Shown: positions 44,467 to 53,741 of the stretch, piece after piece
How positions within the stretch are numbered: the stretch's first letter is position 1
Layout: each line of letters starts with the position of its first letter
NCBI RefSeq assembly: GCF_030297135.1
Contig: NZ_AP028065.1
Location: 2,232,001-2,296,000 of the forward strand
DNA length: 64,000 nucleotides
Direction: 5' to 3'
Source of the DNA: Pseudoalteromonas apostichopi
Lineage (GTDB): Bacteria > Pseudomonadota > Gammaproteobacteria > Enterobacterales > Alteromonadaceae
Notes under the pieces: model-generated
Databases searched by the model: none
The model's input: the letters and a program-made list of their open reading frames with translations, nothing else
Told to the model about the DNA's origin: nothing
Made by a program: the position numbers and the translations under genes

Positions 44467-46164
44467 CTAAGCAGCCACTTCAACACAATTACGGCCGTTA
44501 CTTTTCGCTTTATACAATGCTTTGTCGGCAACGGTGAGGGTTTCTTTCACGGTTGTTGAAGAGTGAGCTACGCTGTGTATACCAATACTCACGGTAAACT
44601 GCACGGTTTGCACTTCATCAATAGTGATGTAGGTTTCTTGCGCCTTTTGGCGAATTCGCTCGGCAACTAGCTTTGCATCAAGTAGGTTACAATTGAGTAG
44701 TAACACAAACTCTTCGCCGCCGTAACGGCAGGCTATATCAGCAAGGCCTTGTTCTGAGGTGAGTATGTTGGCAAATGCGATAATAACTTTATCGCCAACA
44801 TCGTGGCCGTATGTGTCGTTAATGTTTTTGAAGTGGTCGAGATCAGCAATTAGGAGGGTAAACTCTTGCTGATTGGTTGCCATCGCGGCAATCAGTTCTT
44901 CACTTTTTCTGTCAAAGTAACGGCGATTATACAGGCCTGTCATAGGGTCTGTATCGACCAAGCGGTTGAGCTCAGTTTGCTGTGCTTTAATTTTTTCGAG
45001 GCTCTTAATTCGATAGGAAAGAATAAACGCCATCATTAACGCTTCGAGCAAAATACCTATGCCAACACCGTGGCTATTAATCACGTTTGCGTCGCTGATC
45101 CCTTTGTAATAAAGCACCGCCAGCATATTGAAAATAACGAACATAGAGTGGCCGAGCAAAAAGTATTTTGCCAGCGCGTTACCTTTGCGCCACAGCGAAA
45201 TAGATACTCCAAATGTCACAGTCATCATTAATGCAGCCAAGCTGCTGGCAGGTTTTAATGCACCTACAATATCGAACAAGCTATAAACAAAGTCCGCAAC
45301 GAGTAAGAACAAAATAATCGAAAGTGCAATATGCTCTTTAGGGTAGAGCTTTTTGGTTTCGAAAATAAGCATTACAAAGATCACTAAAAAGCTTGGCATA
45401 CTTAGCAAGTTAGAATTGAGTTGTAATAGTTCGGCACTAAAAATACCGAAAAAGTTAGCGGCAACACCATAAGATAGCGCCACCCAAACTGTGCCAGAAA
45501 TAAGGTAAAGGGCGTAAACGATGTTCTCGATTTTACGTGCCGATAAATACAAGAAAAAGTTATAAATCATCAGTGCTAACATCATCCCAACAAGTAGAGC
45601 AATATAATTACCATTCCCTACAAGAGCACGTTTTGAGTGCTCTTCATCAAAAATAGCGAGTGCAAACCATTGATGAGAAAAGGTCACGCTTTTTATGTAA
45701 ATTGTTTTTTGCTGATTGGGTGCAATATAAAACGAAAATACGGCACTACCACCAAACATGTTGGTTTTAGGCCCTGCTTTATCAAGCTGAATGACCGATT
45801 GGTTTATCAGTTGCCCTGCTTGCGTTTCGTAAAAGCTCACTTCTTCTAAGTGATAGGCATCTGGGTTATGTACAAATAAGCGCAGGGTGTCGCTGTAGGT
45901 ATTTTTTATAACTATTTTTGACCATGTTGTTTTGGCATTCGTGCCTAAAGTGAGCTTGTTTTGACTGTTTATAAAACTTTGCAGCTGAACTTGTGAAAGA
46001 GGCATAGTGCCAGAGCCATCAATAAAATAGCTCATATCAAATTGGGTGAGGTCAATGCTACGTTGGTTAATATTAACAATAGGGGAGTTATCGGCGCGGC
46101 TTTGATTAGCCAAAGTTAGGCATATTGAGTAGATAACAAAAAGCAGTATAAAGCGCGTAATCAT
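44467..46164 (-). CDS. 7TM-DISM diguanylate cyclase
   Basis: 565 residues. Signal peptide, a periplasmic beta domain of the 7TMR-DISMED2 type (about 30-180; WSKIVIKNTYSDTLRLFVHN, YHLEEVSFYETQ), seven membrane helices about 185-385, a short coiled coil and a C-terminal GGDEF domain with active-site GGEEF at about 482-486. The upstream I-site position has GLAD in place of RxxD, so product inhibition is probably absent, unlike its neighbour. Senses a periplasmic, perhaps carbohydrate, ligand by family analogy. Its upstream neighbour, katG, is separately terminated. Confidence 0.92.
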   Translation of the reverse strand: MITRFILLFVIYSICLTLANQSRADNSPIVNINQRSIDLTQFDMSYFIDGSGTMPLSQVQLQSFINSQNKLTLGTNAKTTWSKIVIKNTYSDTLRLFVHNPDAYHLEEVSFYETQAGQLINQSVIQLDKAGPKTNMFGGSAVFSFYIAPNQQKTIYIKSVTFSHQWFALAIFDEEHSKRALVGNGNYIALLVGMMLALMIYNFFLYLSARKIENIVYALYLISGTVWVALSYGVAANFFGIFSAELLQLNSNLLSMPSFLVIFVMLIFETKKLYPKEHIALSIILFLLVADFVYSLFDIVGALKPASSLAALMMTVTFGVSISLWRKGNALAKYFLLGHSMFVIFNMLAVLYYKGISDANVINSHGVGIGILLEALMMAFILSYRIKSLEKIKAQQTELNRLVDTDPMTGLYNRRYFDRKSEELIAAMATNQQEFTLLIADLDHFKNINDTYGHDVGDKVIIAFANILTSEQGLADIACRYGGEEFVLLLNCNLLDAKLVAERIRQKAQETYITIDEVQTVQFTVSIGIHSVAHSSTTVKETLTVADKALYKAKSNGRNCVEVAA

Positions 46165-46254
46165 CCCTGGTGCCTGTATCCAAATAAAAATAGTAATAAA
46201 GTTTTATTTTTAACGTAAACTGCTGGCTTGTCGAGTAAATTATTAACGAAAAAT

Positions 46255-46280
46255 AAAAAAGCCGCTAACTTAGCGGCTTT
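46255..46280 (-). terminator. intrinsic terminator of katG
   Basis: Palindrome GCCGCTAACTTAGCGGC (46261-46277) preceded on the plus strand by six As, so followed by Ts on the minus strand. Confidence 0.88.
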
Positions 46281-46298
46281 GTTGGTTGCGAAAATATA

Positions 46299-48512
46299 TT
46301 AACGTAGGTCGAAACGATCTAGCGTCATTACTTTAGTCCACGCTGCTACGAAATCATCAACGAACTTTTGTTTAGCATCGTCAGATGCATACACTTCAGC
46401 AATTGAACGAAGCTCTGAGTTGGAGCCAAAGATCAAGTCTACTGGTGTTGCTGTCCACTTAAGTTTGCCTGACTTACGGTCACGGCCTTCGTAAACACCT
46501 TCTTCAGAAGATTTAGACCACTTCGTTGACATATCGAGTAGGTTAACGAAGAAATCGTTACTTAATGTGCCTGGTTTTTTCGTGAATACACCGTGTTTAG
46601 TTTGGTCAGTATTCGCGTTAAGGGCACGCATACCACCTAGTAGTGCAGTCATTTCTGGTACTGATAAGCTTAGTAAATCAGCTCGTTCAACTAACATTTC
46701 AGCCGGTGATTTCCATGCTGAGCTGTAGTAGTTACGGAACGCATCTGCTGTTGGCTCAAGTACTTCGAATGATTCAACGTCAGTCATTTCTAATGACGCG
46801 TCCATACGGCCTGGCTTGAATGGTACTGCGATAGAGAAACCCGCGTCGCCTGCTGCTTTTTCGATTGCAGCCGCACCACCAAGAACAATCATATCTGCTA
46901 GTGAAATTTCTTTACCGCCAGATGCGTTTTTGTTGAACTTAGTTTGGATTTTCTCAAGTTTGCTAAGTACTTTAGCCACTTCTTTCGGGTTGTTTACCGG
47001 CCAATCTTTTTGCGGAGCAAAACGAATACGTGCACCGTTTGCACCACCACGCATATCTGTGTCGCGGTAGCTTGCTGCTGATGCCCAAGCAACACGGACT
47101 AGTTCAGATACAGATAAACCTGAATCTAAGATGCTAGCTTTAAGTGACGCGATATCTTTGCTGTCTACTAGTTTGTGATCAACCGCAGGGATGTAGTCTT
47201 GCCAAATTAATACTTCTTCTGGCACTAAGTCACCTAAGTAACGAGCTCGTGGGCCCATGTCACGGTGGTTTAGTTTGAACCACGCTTTAGCAAATGCGAG
47301 TTCGAACTCTTTCGGGTCGTTTAAGAAACGTTCTGAGATCTTACGGAACTCAGGGTCAGCTTTTAACGCGATATCGGTTGTGAACATGATAGGTGCATGA
47401 CGCTTACCTTTGATGTGTGCATCTGGCACAAGATTAGATGCTTGACCCTTTTCAGGGATCCACTGAGTTGCACCTGCTGGGCTCTTGGTTTTAACCCATT
47501 CAAAGCTGAACAAGTTTTGAAGGTAGTTAATTGACCAACGTGTTGGTGTCACAGTCCATGCACCTTCAAGACCTGAAGTGATGGTATCTTCTGAATGGCC
47601 TTTACCACATTTATTTTTCCAACCTAAGCCTTGTTCTTCGATACCCGCTGCTGCAGGTTCTTTGTCTAAACAGGTCGCTTTTTTGGCACCGTGAGCTTTA
47701 CCAAAGCTGTGACCACCGGCGATTAGGGCAACGATTTCTTCATCGTTCATTGCCATGCGGCCGAAAGATAAACGAATATCTTCTGCTGCAAGAAGTGGAT
47801 CAGGATTACCGTGCGGGCCTTCAGGGTTTACATAGATTAAGCCCATCTCAACTGCCGCTAGTGGACCTTTTAGTTTGCCTTTTTTGTCACGACGTTCGTC
47901 AGTTAACATTTTGCCTTCAGGGCCCCAGTATACGTAGTCTGGTTCCCAATCGTCTTCACGACCACCGGCATAACCGAAAGTTTTGAAGCCCATTGATTCA
48001 AGTGCAACGTTACCCGTTAGTGCCATTAAGTCAGCCCAAGAAATACTGCGGCCATATTTCTGCTTTATTGGCCAAAGTAAACGACGCGCTTTATCAAGGT
48101 TTGCGTTATCTGGCCAGCTGTTTAGTGGGTCGAAACGTTGTTGACCACCGCCAGCACCACCACGGCCATCGAATGTACGGTAAGTGCCTGATGCGTGCCA
48201 CGCCATGCGGATGAAGAATGGACCGTAGTGGCCGTAATCAGCAGGCCACCAGTCTTGAGAGTCAGTCAGTACCTTCTCAATGTCGGCTTTTACCGCATTT
48301 AGATCTAATTTTAAGAATTCTTTTTTGTAATTAAAGTATGGACCCATAGGATCAGACTCTGCGCCATGAGCACGAAGTTGGCTAAGGTCTAATTGCTCTG
48401 GCCACCAGAATTGGTTTGATTTTATTTCGTTCGTAGCTTGTACGCCTGTTGCCACCAACAGTGATACTGCAACAGCGACTTTAGAGAAAGCTGAAGTTGA
48501 TTTTTTTAACAT
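46299..48512 (-). CDS. katG: catalase-peroxidase with signal peptide (periplasmic KatG)
   Basis: 737 residues from ATG 48512, chosen for GGAG nine bases upstream and because it opens a signal peptide (KVAVAVSLLVATGVQA). An upstream ATG at 48650 gives non-homologous residues. Bifunctional haem enzyme removing H2O2. Distal Arg102-Trp105-His106 (RMAWHASGTYR), adduct Tyr227 in MGLIYVNPEGP, proximal His268 in GGHSFGKAHG, and the adduct Met in GRMDAS. Export suggests defence against external peroxide, like KatP/KatG2 types. Confidence 0.95.
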   Translation of the reverse strand: MLKKSTSAFSKVAVAVSLLVATGVQATNEIKSNQFWWPEQLDLSQLRAHGAESDPMGPYFNYKKEFLKLDLNAVKADIEKVLTDSQDWWPADYGHYGPFFIRMAWHASGTYRTFDGRGGAGGGQQRFDPLNSWPDNANLDKARRLLWPIKQKYGRSISWADLMALTGNVALESMGFKTFGYAGGREDDWEPDYVYWGPEGKMLTDERRDKKGKLKGPLAAVEMGLIYVNPEGPHGNPDPLLAAEDIRLSFGRMAMNDEEIVALIAGGHSFGKAHGAKKATCLDKEPAAAGIEEQGLGWKNKCGKGHSEDTITSGLEGAWTVTPTRWSINYLQNLFSFEWVKTKSPAGATQWIPEKGQASNLVPDAHIKGKRHAPIMFTTDIALKADPEFRKISERFLNDPKEFELAFAKAWFKLNHRDMGPRARYLGDLVPEEVLIWQDYIPAVDHKLVDSKDIASLKASILDSGLSVSELVRVAWASAASYRDTDMRGGANGARIRFAPQKDWPVNNPKEVAKVLSKLEKIQTKFNKNASGGKEISLADMIVLGGAAAIEKAAGDAGFSIAVPFKPGRMDASLEMTDVESFEVLEPTADAFRNYYSSAWKSPAEMLVERADLLSLSVPEMTALLGGMRALNANTDQTKHGVFTKKPGTLSNDFFVNLLDMSTKWSKSSEEGVYEGRDRKSGKLKWTATPVDLIFGSNSELRSIAEVYASDDAKQKFVDDFVAAWTKVMTLDRFDLR

Positions 48513-48589
48513 TGTGTTGTCTCCAGTTAGAAGTTGGGTGAAATATAGAGTTGTTCTGATTAACTTTCCACTTACAAACTGGGGTTTAA

Positions 48590-48608
48590 ATCGATTGATA
48601 AAATCGAT
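48590..48608. promoter_or_regulatory. candidate operator upstream of katG
   Basis: Perfect inverted repeat ATCGATT (48590-48596), GATAA, AATCGAT (48602-48608), about 80 bases before the katG start. I cannot assign a regulator; it does not clearly match the OxyR consensus. Confidence 0.35.
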
Positions 48609-48631
48609 AAAATAGATGGTGTGATTGATTT

Positions 48632-48661
48632 TTTCGAACAAAGCCAGCAATAATGCTGGCT
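48632..48661 (-). terminator. probable terminator of the S9 peptidase gene
   Basis: Stem AGCCAGCA (48642-48649) / TGCTGGCT (48654-48661), followed on the minus strand by TTTGTT, 41 bases beyond the S9 stop. Confidence 0.65.
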
Positions 48662-48701
48662 CTAGGGGAGGGGGACATTAAGCTGAAATTCAGCTTATTG
48701 T

Positions 48702-51464
48702 TTATTCTTCAATAAAAGGGACGCCGTTTTTGATCCACTCAGCAGCAGGTTTACCTTTTAAGTAATGATCAAAATATTCCATCATGCGCACCGAAAAATC
48801 CACTTGGTTAGGGAATTTCTTCAAGTGGTGTGGTTCACCTTCGTATTGTAAGAAGGTTGCATCTTTACCGGCACGGCGAAGAGCTAAGTAGTATTGAACC
48901 CCTTCGTGCCATGGCACTGCATCATCTTTGTCACCAAACATAATCAGAATTGGGGTATTCACTTTATCGGCAAAGAACACCGGTGAGTTTTCGATATATA
49001 GCTCTGGCGCTTCGAATAAAGTTTTGCCTATACGGCTTTGCCCTGTTTCGTATTGAAACTGACGGGCAAGACCTGATTTTAAGCGAATACCGCTGTAAGC
49101 ACTGGTCATATTAGATACTGGCGCACCTGATACAACGGCCTTGAACATGTCTGTTTGAGTGATCATAAAGGCGCTTTGGTAGCCTGCCCAAGAGTGACCT
49201 TGTAAACCAATTTTATCTGGATCAGCAATGCCTAAATCAATTAACTTTTGAGTTGCGTTGATCATAGTTTGCGTTGATGATTTACCAGGATGACCAATCT
49301 CAAAACGGATATCAGGTAAGAAAATCGCATAGCCATTTGAGGTAAACATCGGGAAGTTAGGGCGATGATTTAACTCCATTTTCGGGAAGTCATACATGCG
49401 TTGGCTCATATAGCGGTAGAAGTACACAACTACAGGAACCTTATCGCCTTTTTTATAGCCTGCAGGCTTAATTAATACGCCTTGTAAATCTTCACCATCA
49501 AACCCTTTGTAGCTAATAAGCTCAGGTTTTTCACCCCATGCAAAGTTGCTAATTTGCGGGTTTAGGTTAGTAACACGTTGTGGCTTTTTGAAGCTAAAAT
49601 CAGTTTGGTAGTAATCAGGGAATTGCTGGTATGTTTGTGCAGTAAATAGGTATTTGTCGGCATTTTTAGCCTTTTTCACTACGTCATAGCGCTTTTTACC
49701 CGAAAGTACTTTGCTGACTTTATTGCTCGATAAGTCAAGTTTGGCAATCTCTGTTTGCTTATCTTGCACGTTGGTTGCGCTTAGCAATAATGTTTCATCT
49801 TTGGCAAAACCAACTTGGTCTTTATCAAGTTTAATAACACGATATTGGGTGTTAGTTTCTTTACCTTGAGTTAAGCGCGTTGCCTTTTGTGATGCGACAT
49901 CAAAAGCCCAAATATCAAATTTGCTGTAAACCAATACTTGGCTGCTGTCATTCAACCAGCCCGCAAAACCATAACCCGGCTGAGGTGATGGGTAGTCATG
50001 TTTATCATCAGCAAAAACAGCGTTAATTGCTTTAGATAAGGTCGAAACCTTGTTGCTACCTAAATCTTTTAGCTGAACTTGGCTATCTTGGAAAAATGCT
50101 GCAAATTGACCATTTGGCGCAAGGCTTGGTCTAAATGGATAGTCGCTGACGATAGCTGTTTGTTTACCGGTTTTAACATCAACACTGAAGTAATCTGCAT
50201 AAAAACCACCATACATAACGCGCTCTAAGTAAGGTCGGTCTGAATAGCCTAATAGTGCTTCGCGATTAGTGTTAAGCGAAACTTCTGGCATGTTTGGTGT
50301 GCTTAGCTGCACAACGTGCTGACCATTTATATGATACACAGCTTGGTAGTGACGAAGCTTATTCGCTTTGTTCCATTGCTGCTCTTCGCGAGGCTTAATT
50401 TCAGCGTCTTTATTGTGCCAAACGTTTAGGCCCTTCTGGTCGCGTATGGTATCGAAATCATATAAAGAGGCTTCATCTTTGTATTCTTTCAAGACAGATT
50501 TAGCGGCGAGTTTAGGGAGGTTTTCATAGTATAAACGAGCACCATCTTCAGACCATTTTAATGATGCTGTTTTGCCGATAGTCCAGCTGCTATCTGCTGA
50601 GTTAATGGTTGAAAGAGCCCCGTTTTGTAAAAGCTGTAAGCTGTGATCGCGACGTCTTGTATCATCATTAACATAATTACCAATTAATAGTGCTGCGGTA
50701 TTGCTGTTTGGTTGCCATGCAATTTTATTTGCAACAACACCAGGCTCATCAATCAACACGTTAGTTGCAAAGTCATTATTAAGATCAACTAATACAACTT
50801 GGTTGTCGGCACCATCACTGTAGCTTTGGCTTGCTAATAATTGCTCGCCTGTACTGCTAATCGCATAGCTAAATACATTATTTACAGTGTGAGTGGTTTT
50901 GTCTTGAAGATTAACAAGCACTAAATCAAAGCTTTTATCTTTTTTATCTGGCTTGATTTCGCTGCTGTTTTCGTCTTTTTCTTCGCCGTCTTTTTTATCT
51001 GCTTTTTCTGCTTTCTTATCTAGTCGATAGGCAAGCCATATACCATCATCCGATAACGCATAGTCTTTTACATCGTTAAAAGTCTGTTGCTCGCCATTTT
51101 TAGTATTTACTAAAACAAGGTTATTTTTCAGCTGGTCTTTTTTCTTGGTGGTTTCTTTTTCAAGTAGGGTAGGTACCTGAGTAAAAGCCACCCAGTTTGC
51201 CGCTTTATTAATAGTAGGGCGAGTACCGCGCTCAACGCTGGTAAGTAGGTGGTTATTGTTTAACGTATAAACCTGACCTTCAGCATTACCGCGATAAGGG
51301 TCTGCACTAAAGCTAAGAATTTGGCCGTCTTCAGAAAGTTGGGTGCCTTTTGCGTATTTAAAATCAAACACGTCTTTAAATTGCAGAGCCTCTTTCGCAC
51401 TAACATGTGCACTACCAAGGCTTGTCACCAAGGCTAAGCTCAAAAGTGATAATTGCGCTTTCAT
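48702..51464 (-). CDS. exported S9 family (prolyl oligopeptidase-type) peptidase
   Basis: 920 residues. A signal peptide (LSLLSLALVTSLGSAHVSA) is followed by a beta-propeller N-terminal region of about 600 residues and a C-terminal alpha/beta hydrolase. The nucleophile is Ser758 in GLQGHSWAGYQ; the Asp and His are in MFGDKDDAVPW and GEPHHLKK. A Lys/Glu/Asp-rich low-complexity loop interrupts the propeller at about 148-175 (EKADKKDGEEKDENSSEIKP). Likely degrades Pro- or Ala-containing peptides in the periplasm. Specificity within the family is open. Confidence 0.9.
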   Translation of the reverse strand: MKAQLSLLSLALVTSLGSAHVSAKEALQFKDVFDFKYAKGTQLSEDGQILSFSADPYRGNAEGQVYTLNNNHLLTSVERGTRPTINKAANWVAFTQVPTLLEKETTKKKDQLKNNLVLVNTKNGEQQTFNDVKDYALSDDGIWLAYRLDKKAEKADKKDGEEKDENSSEIKPDKKDKSFDLVLVNLQDKTTHTVNNVFSYAISSTGEQLLASQSYSDGADNQVVLVDLNNDFATNVLIDEPGVVANKIAWQPNSNTAALLIGNYVNDDTRRRDHSLQLLQNGALSTINSADSSWTIGKTASLKWSEDGARLYYENLPKLAAKSVLKEYKDEASLYDFDTIRDQKGLNVWHNKDAEIKPREEQQWNKANKLRHYQAVYHINGQHVVQLSTPNMPEVSLNTNREALLGYSDRPYLERVMYGGFYADYFSVDVKTGKQTAIVSDYPFRPSLAPNGQFAAFFQDSQVQLKDLGSNKVSTLSKAINAVFADDKHDYPSPQPGYGFAGWLNDSSQVLVYSKFDIWAFDVASQKATRLTQGKETNTQYRVIKLDKDQVGFAKDETLLLSATNVQDKQTEIAKLDLSSNKVSKVLSGKKRYDVVKKAKNADKYLFTAQTYQQFPDYYQTDFSFKKPQRVTNLNPQISNFAWGEKPELISYKGFDGEDLQGVLIKPAGYKKGDKVPVVVYFYRYMSQRMYDFPKMELNHRPNFPMFTSNGYAIFLPDIRFEIGHPGKSSTQTMINATQKLIDLGIADPDKIGLQGHSWAGYQSAFMITQTDMFKAVVSGAPVSNMTSAYSGIRLKSGLARQFQYETGQSRIGKTLFEAPELYIENSPVFFADKVNTPILIMFGDKDDAVPWHEGVQYYLALRRAGKDATFLQYEGEPHHLKKFPNQVDFSVRMMEYFDHYLKGKPAAEWIKNGVPFIEE

Positions 51465-51562
51465 TAGTCTTTCTCGTTGTTTTTAAAATTTACGCACCCA
51501 GTGTAGCGTTTTTAATAAACAATTCGAGTAGATACGATAAGTGGCGTGTTTGGGGAGGTGAG

Positions 51563-51597
51563 CTGATGCTGTAAGCTTTAAGCTATCAGCCATAAGC
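51563..51597. repeat. degenerate heptamer repeat, (N)TAAGC type
   Basis: CTGATGC, TGTAAGC, TTTAAGC, TATCAGC, CATAAGC in one 7-base phase. A decayed relative of the arrays at 39-44 kb, next to a REP pair. Confidence 0.55.
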
Positions 51598-51630
51598 TAA
51601 AAAAAGTTGTCGGTAGGTTTTGTTAAAAGG

Positions 51631-51694
51631 GTAGCAGCGGGTTTATCCCGCGTAATTTTAATTTCACCGCTGCGCGATATGAGATCGCGCCTAC
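51631..51694. repeat. inverted REP-like pair (REPIN-like)
   Basis: GTAGCAGCGGGTTTATCCCG (arm with GCGGG/CCCGC hairpin) and, 20 bases on, CGCGATATGAGATCGCGCCT ending CTAC in inverted orientation. Two REP hairpins facing each other, the form mobilised by RAYT transposases in other Gammaproteobacteria. Confidence 0.6.
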
Positions 51695-51704
51695 GGCTAA
51701 TTTC

Positions 51705-52292
51705 CTACAACCAAATCTTCTGTAGTTCTGGCCATTGTTTTTCAAATTGTGCACTTGGTTTTGCTTTAAAGTCGCTGCGCACGAATTGGTTCATCTTACC
51801 TTCAACATAGGCGAGTAAGAAATTGGCTAGGGTGCTTTCGTCTGATTGGAATGCTTTGCCTTCGCGAAGTTTGCGCTCGCGTAGCACTTGCTTGAATTGA
51901 GTTTCTAGCTTCTCGAATAAGCCTTGTACTCGTTCACGTAAACGCTCTTGTTCACCTTGTAAGGCATCACCGGTCAAAATACGGGTAATGCCTGGGTTTT
52001 TCTCTGCAAAGGCTAACAATAACAGCAAAATATTGTAGACTCGAGTTTGGCTTTCTTTCTCATTTTCTAAAATGAGATTAATGCGTGATAACAGAGTATC
52101 TTCAATAAACTCGATTAGGCCCTCAAACATCCGTGCTTTACTCGGGAAATGACGATATAACGCAGCTTCAGACACACCTACCTCCGCCGCTAGTTTTGCG
52201 GTTGTGATACGTTGACCTGGGCTGGTTTCTAACATTTGTGCGAGTGCTTGCAGAATCTGCTCTTTGCGATTACTTCTTTTTGTCGCAGGCAT
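51705..52292 (-). CDS. slmA: nucleoid occlusion factor SlmA
   Basis: 195 residues from ATG 52292; another ATG two codons upstream is too close to the AAAGGA RBS. TetR-family protein that binds SBS sites and blocks FtsZ assembly over the nucleoid. N-terminal HTH (ITTAKLAAEVGVSEAALYRH) and the SlmA-specific helical core (PSKARMFEGLIEFIEDTLLS, NPGITRILTGDALQGEQERL). Located beside coaBC as in E. coli, but dut, usually between them, is missing. Confidence 0.95.
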   Translation of the reverse strand: MPATKRSNRKEQILQALAQMLETSPGQRITTAKLAAEVGVSEAALYRHFPSKARMFEGLIEFIEDTLLSRINLILENEKESQTRVYNILLLLLAFAEKNPGITRILTGDALQGEQERLRERVQGLFEKLETQFKQVLRERKLREGKAFQSDESTLANFLLAYVEGKMNQFVRSDFKAKPSAQFEKQWPELQKIWL

Positions 52293-52404
52293 GACCATTC
52301 CTTTCTTATAATTTATTACTTGCGCTGTTGGGAGTCAGACAAGCCATTTTTTGTGCAAATGAGTGGCTTATGTTAATGTTTTATTCAGTTTCTTTCCAGC
52401 ATTT

Positions 52405-53598
52405 TTACAAACGCTTGGCAAGCTCAGTCATTACGCTCATGGCCAAATCTTTTTTACTTCCCATTGCTAAATCTAGTTGCTCATTGTGCCAGAACAGTGT
52501 TAAAGCATTATGATCAGAATTAAAGCCAAGGCCTTCTTTTGATACGTCATTTGCGCAGATCATATCGAGGTTTTTATTCTTTAATTTACCTTGTGCGTAA
52601 CTGGCAACATCTTGGGTTTCGGCAGCAAAACCAACTGTATAAGGACGGTTTTCGTTCAGCGCGGCGACGTTAGCTATGACATCTGGGTTTTTAACTAAGG
52701 TAAGGGTTAGTTCATCACCTTGCTTTTTCATTTTTTGCTCATGAATCGCTGCTGCACGGTAATCTGCCACCGCTGCACAGCCGATAAAGGCATCCGATTG
52801 CGCGGCTAGCTCCATCGAGGCGGTGAGTAATTGCTCAGCACTTTCTATATTAGTAAGCAGGGCATTAGCAGGTGCTTTAATTGTCACTGGGCCTGAAATC
52901 AGGTTTACCTTTGCACCTAACGCAAGTGCAGCTTCAGCAAGGGCATAACCCATTTTGCCAGAGCTGTGATTAGAAATATAACGAACTGGGTCGAGGGCTT
53001 CTCGGGTTGGTCCTGCTGTGATCGTGATGGTTTTGCCTGCAAGTAAAGGCTCAACCTCAGGTTGTGTACACAGCGCGACTAACTCATGAGGCTCTAACAT
53101 ACGTCCTGCGCCTACATCACCACAGGCTTGCTCACCTTTACCTGGGCCCCAAATAGCAACGCCGCGTTCACTAAGTGTGGCAATATTTGCTTGTGTAGCT
53201 GGGTGGGCGTACATCTGTTGGTTCATGGCAGGTGCAACCGCGACTTTTGCAGGGGTGGCTAGTAGTAGGGTTGTCAGTAAGTCATCTGCAATACCCATCG
53301 CCATTTTCGCTAAAATATTGCTGGTTGCAGGGGCGACTAAAATAAGGTCTGCCCATTTGGCAAACTCAATATGACCCATTGCGGCTTCTGCTGCAGGGTC
53401 GAGTAATGAATCAGAAACAATCTCACCGCTTACCGCTTGCATAGTTAAAGGAGTAATAAAGTGTTTTGCTGAGTCGGTCATGACGACTTTTACTTCACAG
53501 CCTTTATCTTTTAAACGGCGAACAAGCTCTGCGCATTTATAGGCTGCAATACCACCACTCATACCTAGCAGGATTTTTTTATTTACTGATTTTGTCAT
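52405..53598 (-). CDS. coaBC: bifunctional phosphopantothenoylcysteine decarboxylase/synthase
   Basis: 397 residues. Two steps of CoA synthesis. The N-terminal flavodoxin-like CoaC part has GMSGGIAAYKCAELVRRLKD, the catalytic His in the AAMGHIEFAKWADL region and the substrate motif PAMNQQMYAHPATQ with the Cys lid (GEQACGDVGAGRM). The C-terminal CoaB part has TITAGPTREALDPVRYISNH and the CTP-binding region VKNPDVIANVAAL. Divergent from radC, as in many Gammaproteobacteria. Confidence 0.97.
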   Translation of the reverse strand: MTKSVNKKILLGMSGGIAAYKCAELVRRLKDKGCEVKVVMTDSAKHFITPLTMQAVSGEIVSDSLLDPAAEAAMGHIEFAKWADLILVAPATSNILAKMAMGIADDLLTTLLLATPAKVAVAPAMNQQMYAHPATQANIATLSERGVAIWGPGKGEQACGDVGAGRMLEPHELVALCTQPEVEPLLAGKTITITAGPTREALDPVRYISNHSSGKMGYALAEAALALGAKVNLISGPVTIKAPANALLTNIESAEQLLTASMELAAQSDAFIGCAAVADYRAAAIHEQKMKKQGDELTLTLVKNPDVIANVAALNENRPYTVGFAAETQDVASYAQGKLKNKNLDMICANDVSKEGLGFNSDHNALTLFWHNEQLDLAMGSKKDLAMSVMTELAKRL

Positions 53599-53741
53599 TA
53601 CGTGAAATTTAACCTTTGTCGATATGGGCTAACGATAGCAAATCTTTACCGATAGCATGAAGTTTTCTTTTTTCTTACAGGAAAAAACGCGATTTTATAG
53701 TACAGTTTATTAAATGGAATAGTTGTTTTAAGGATGAAGCA

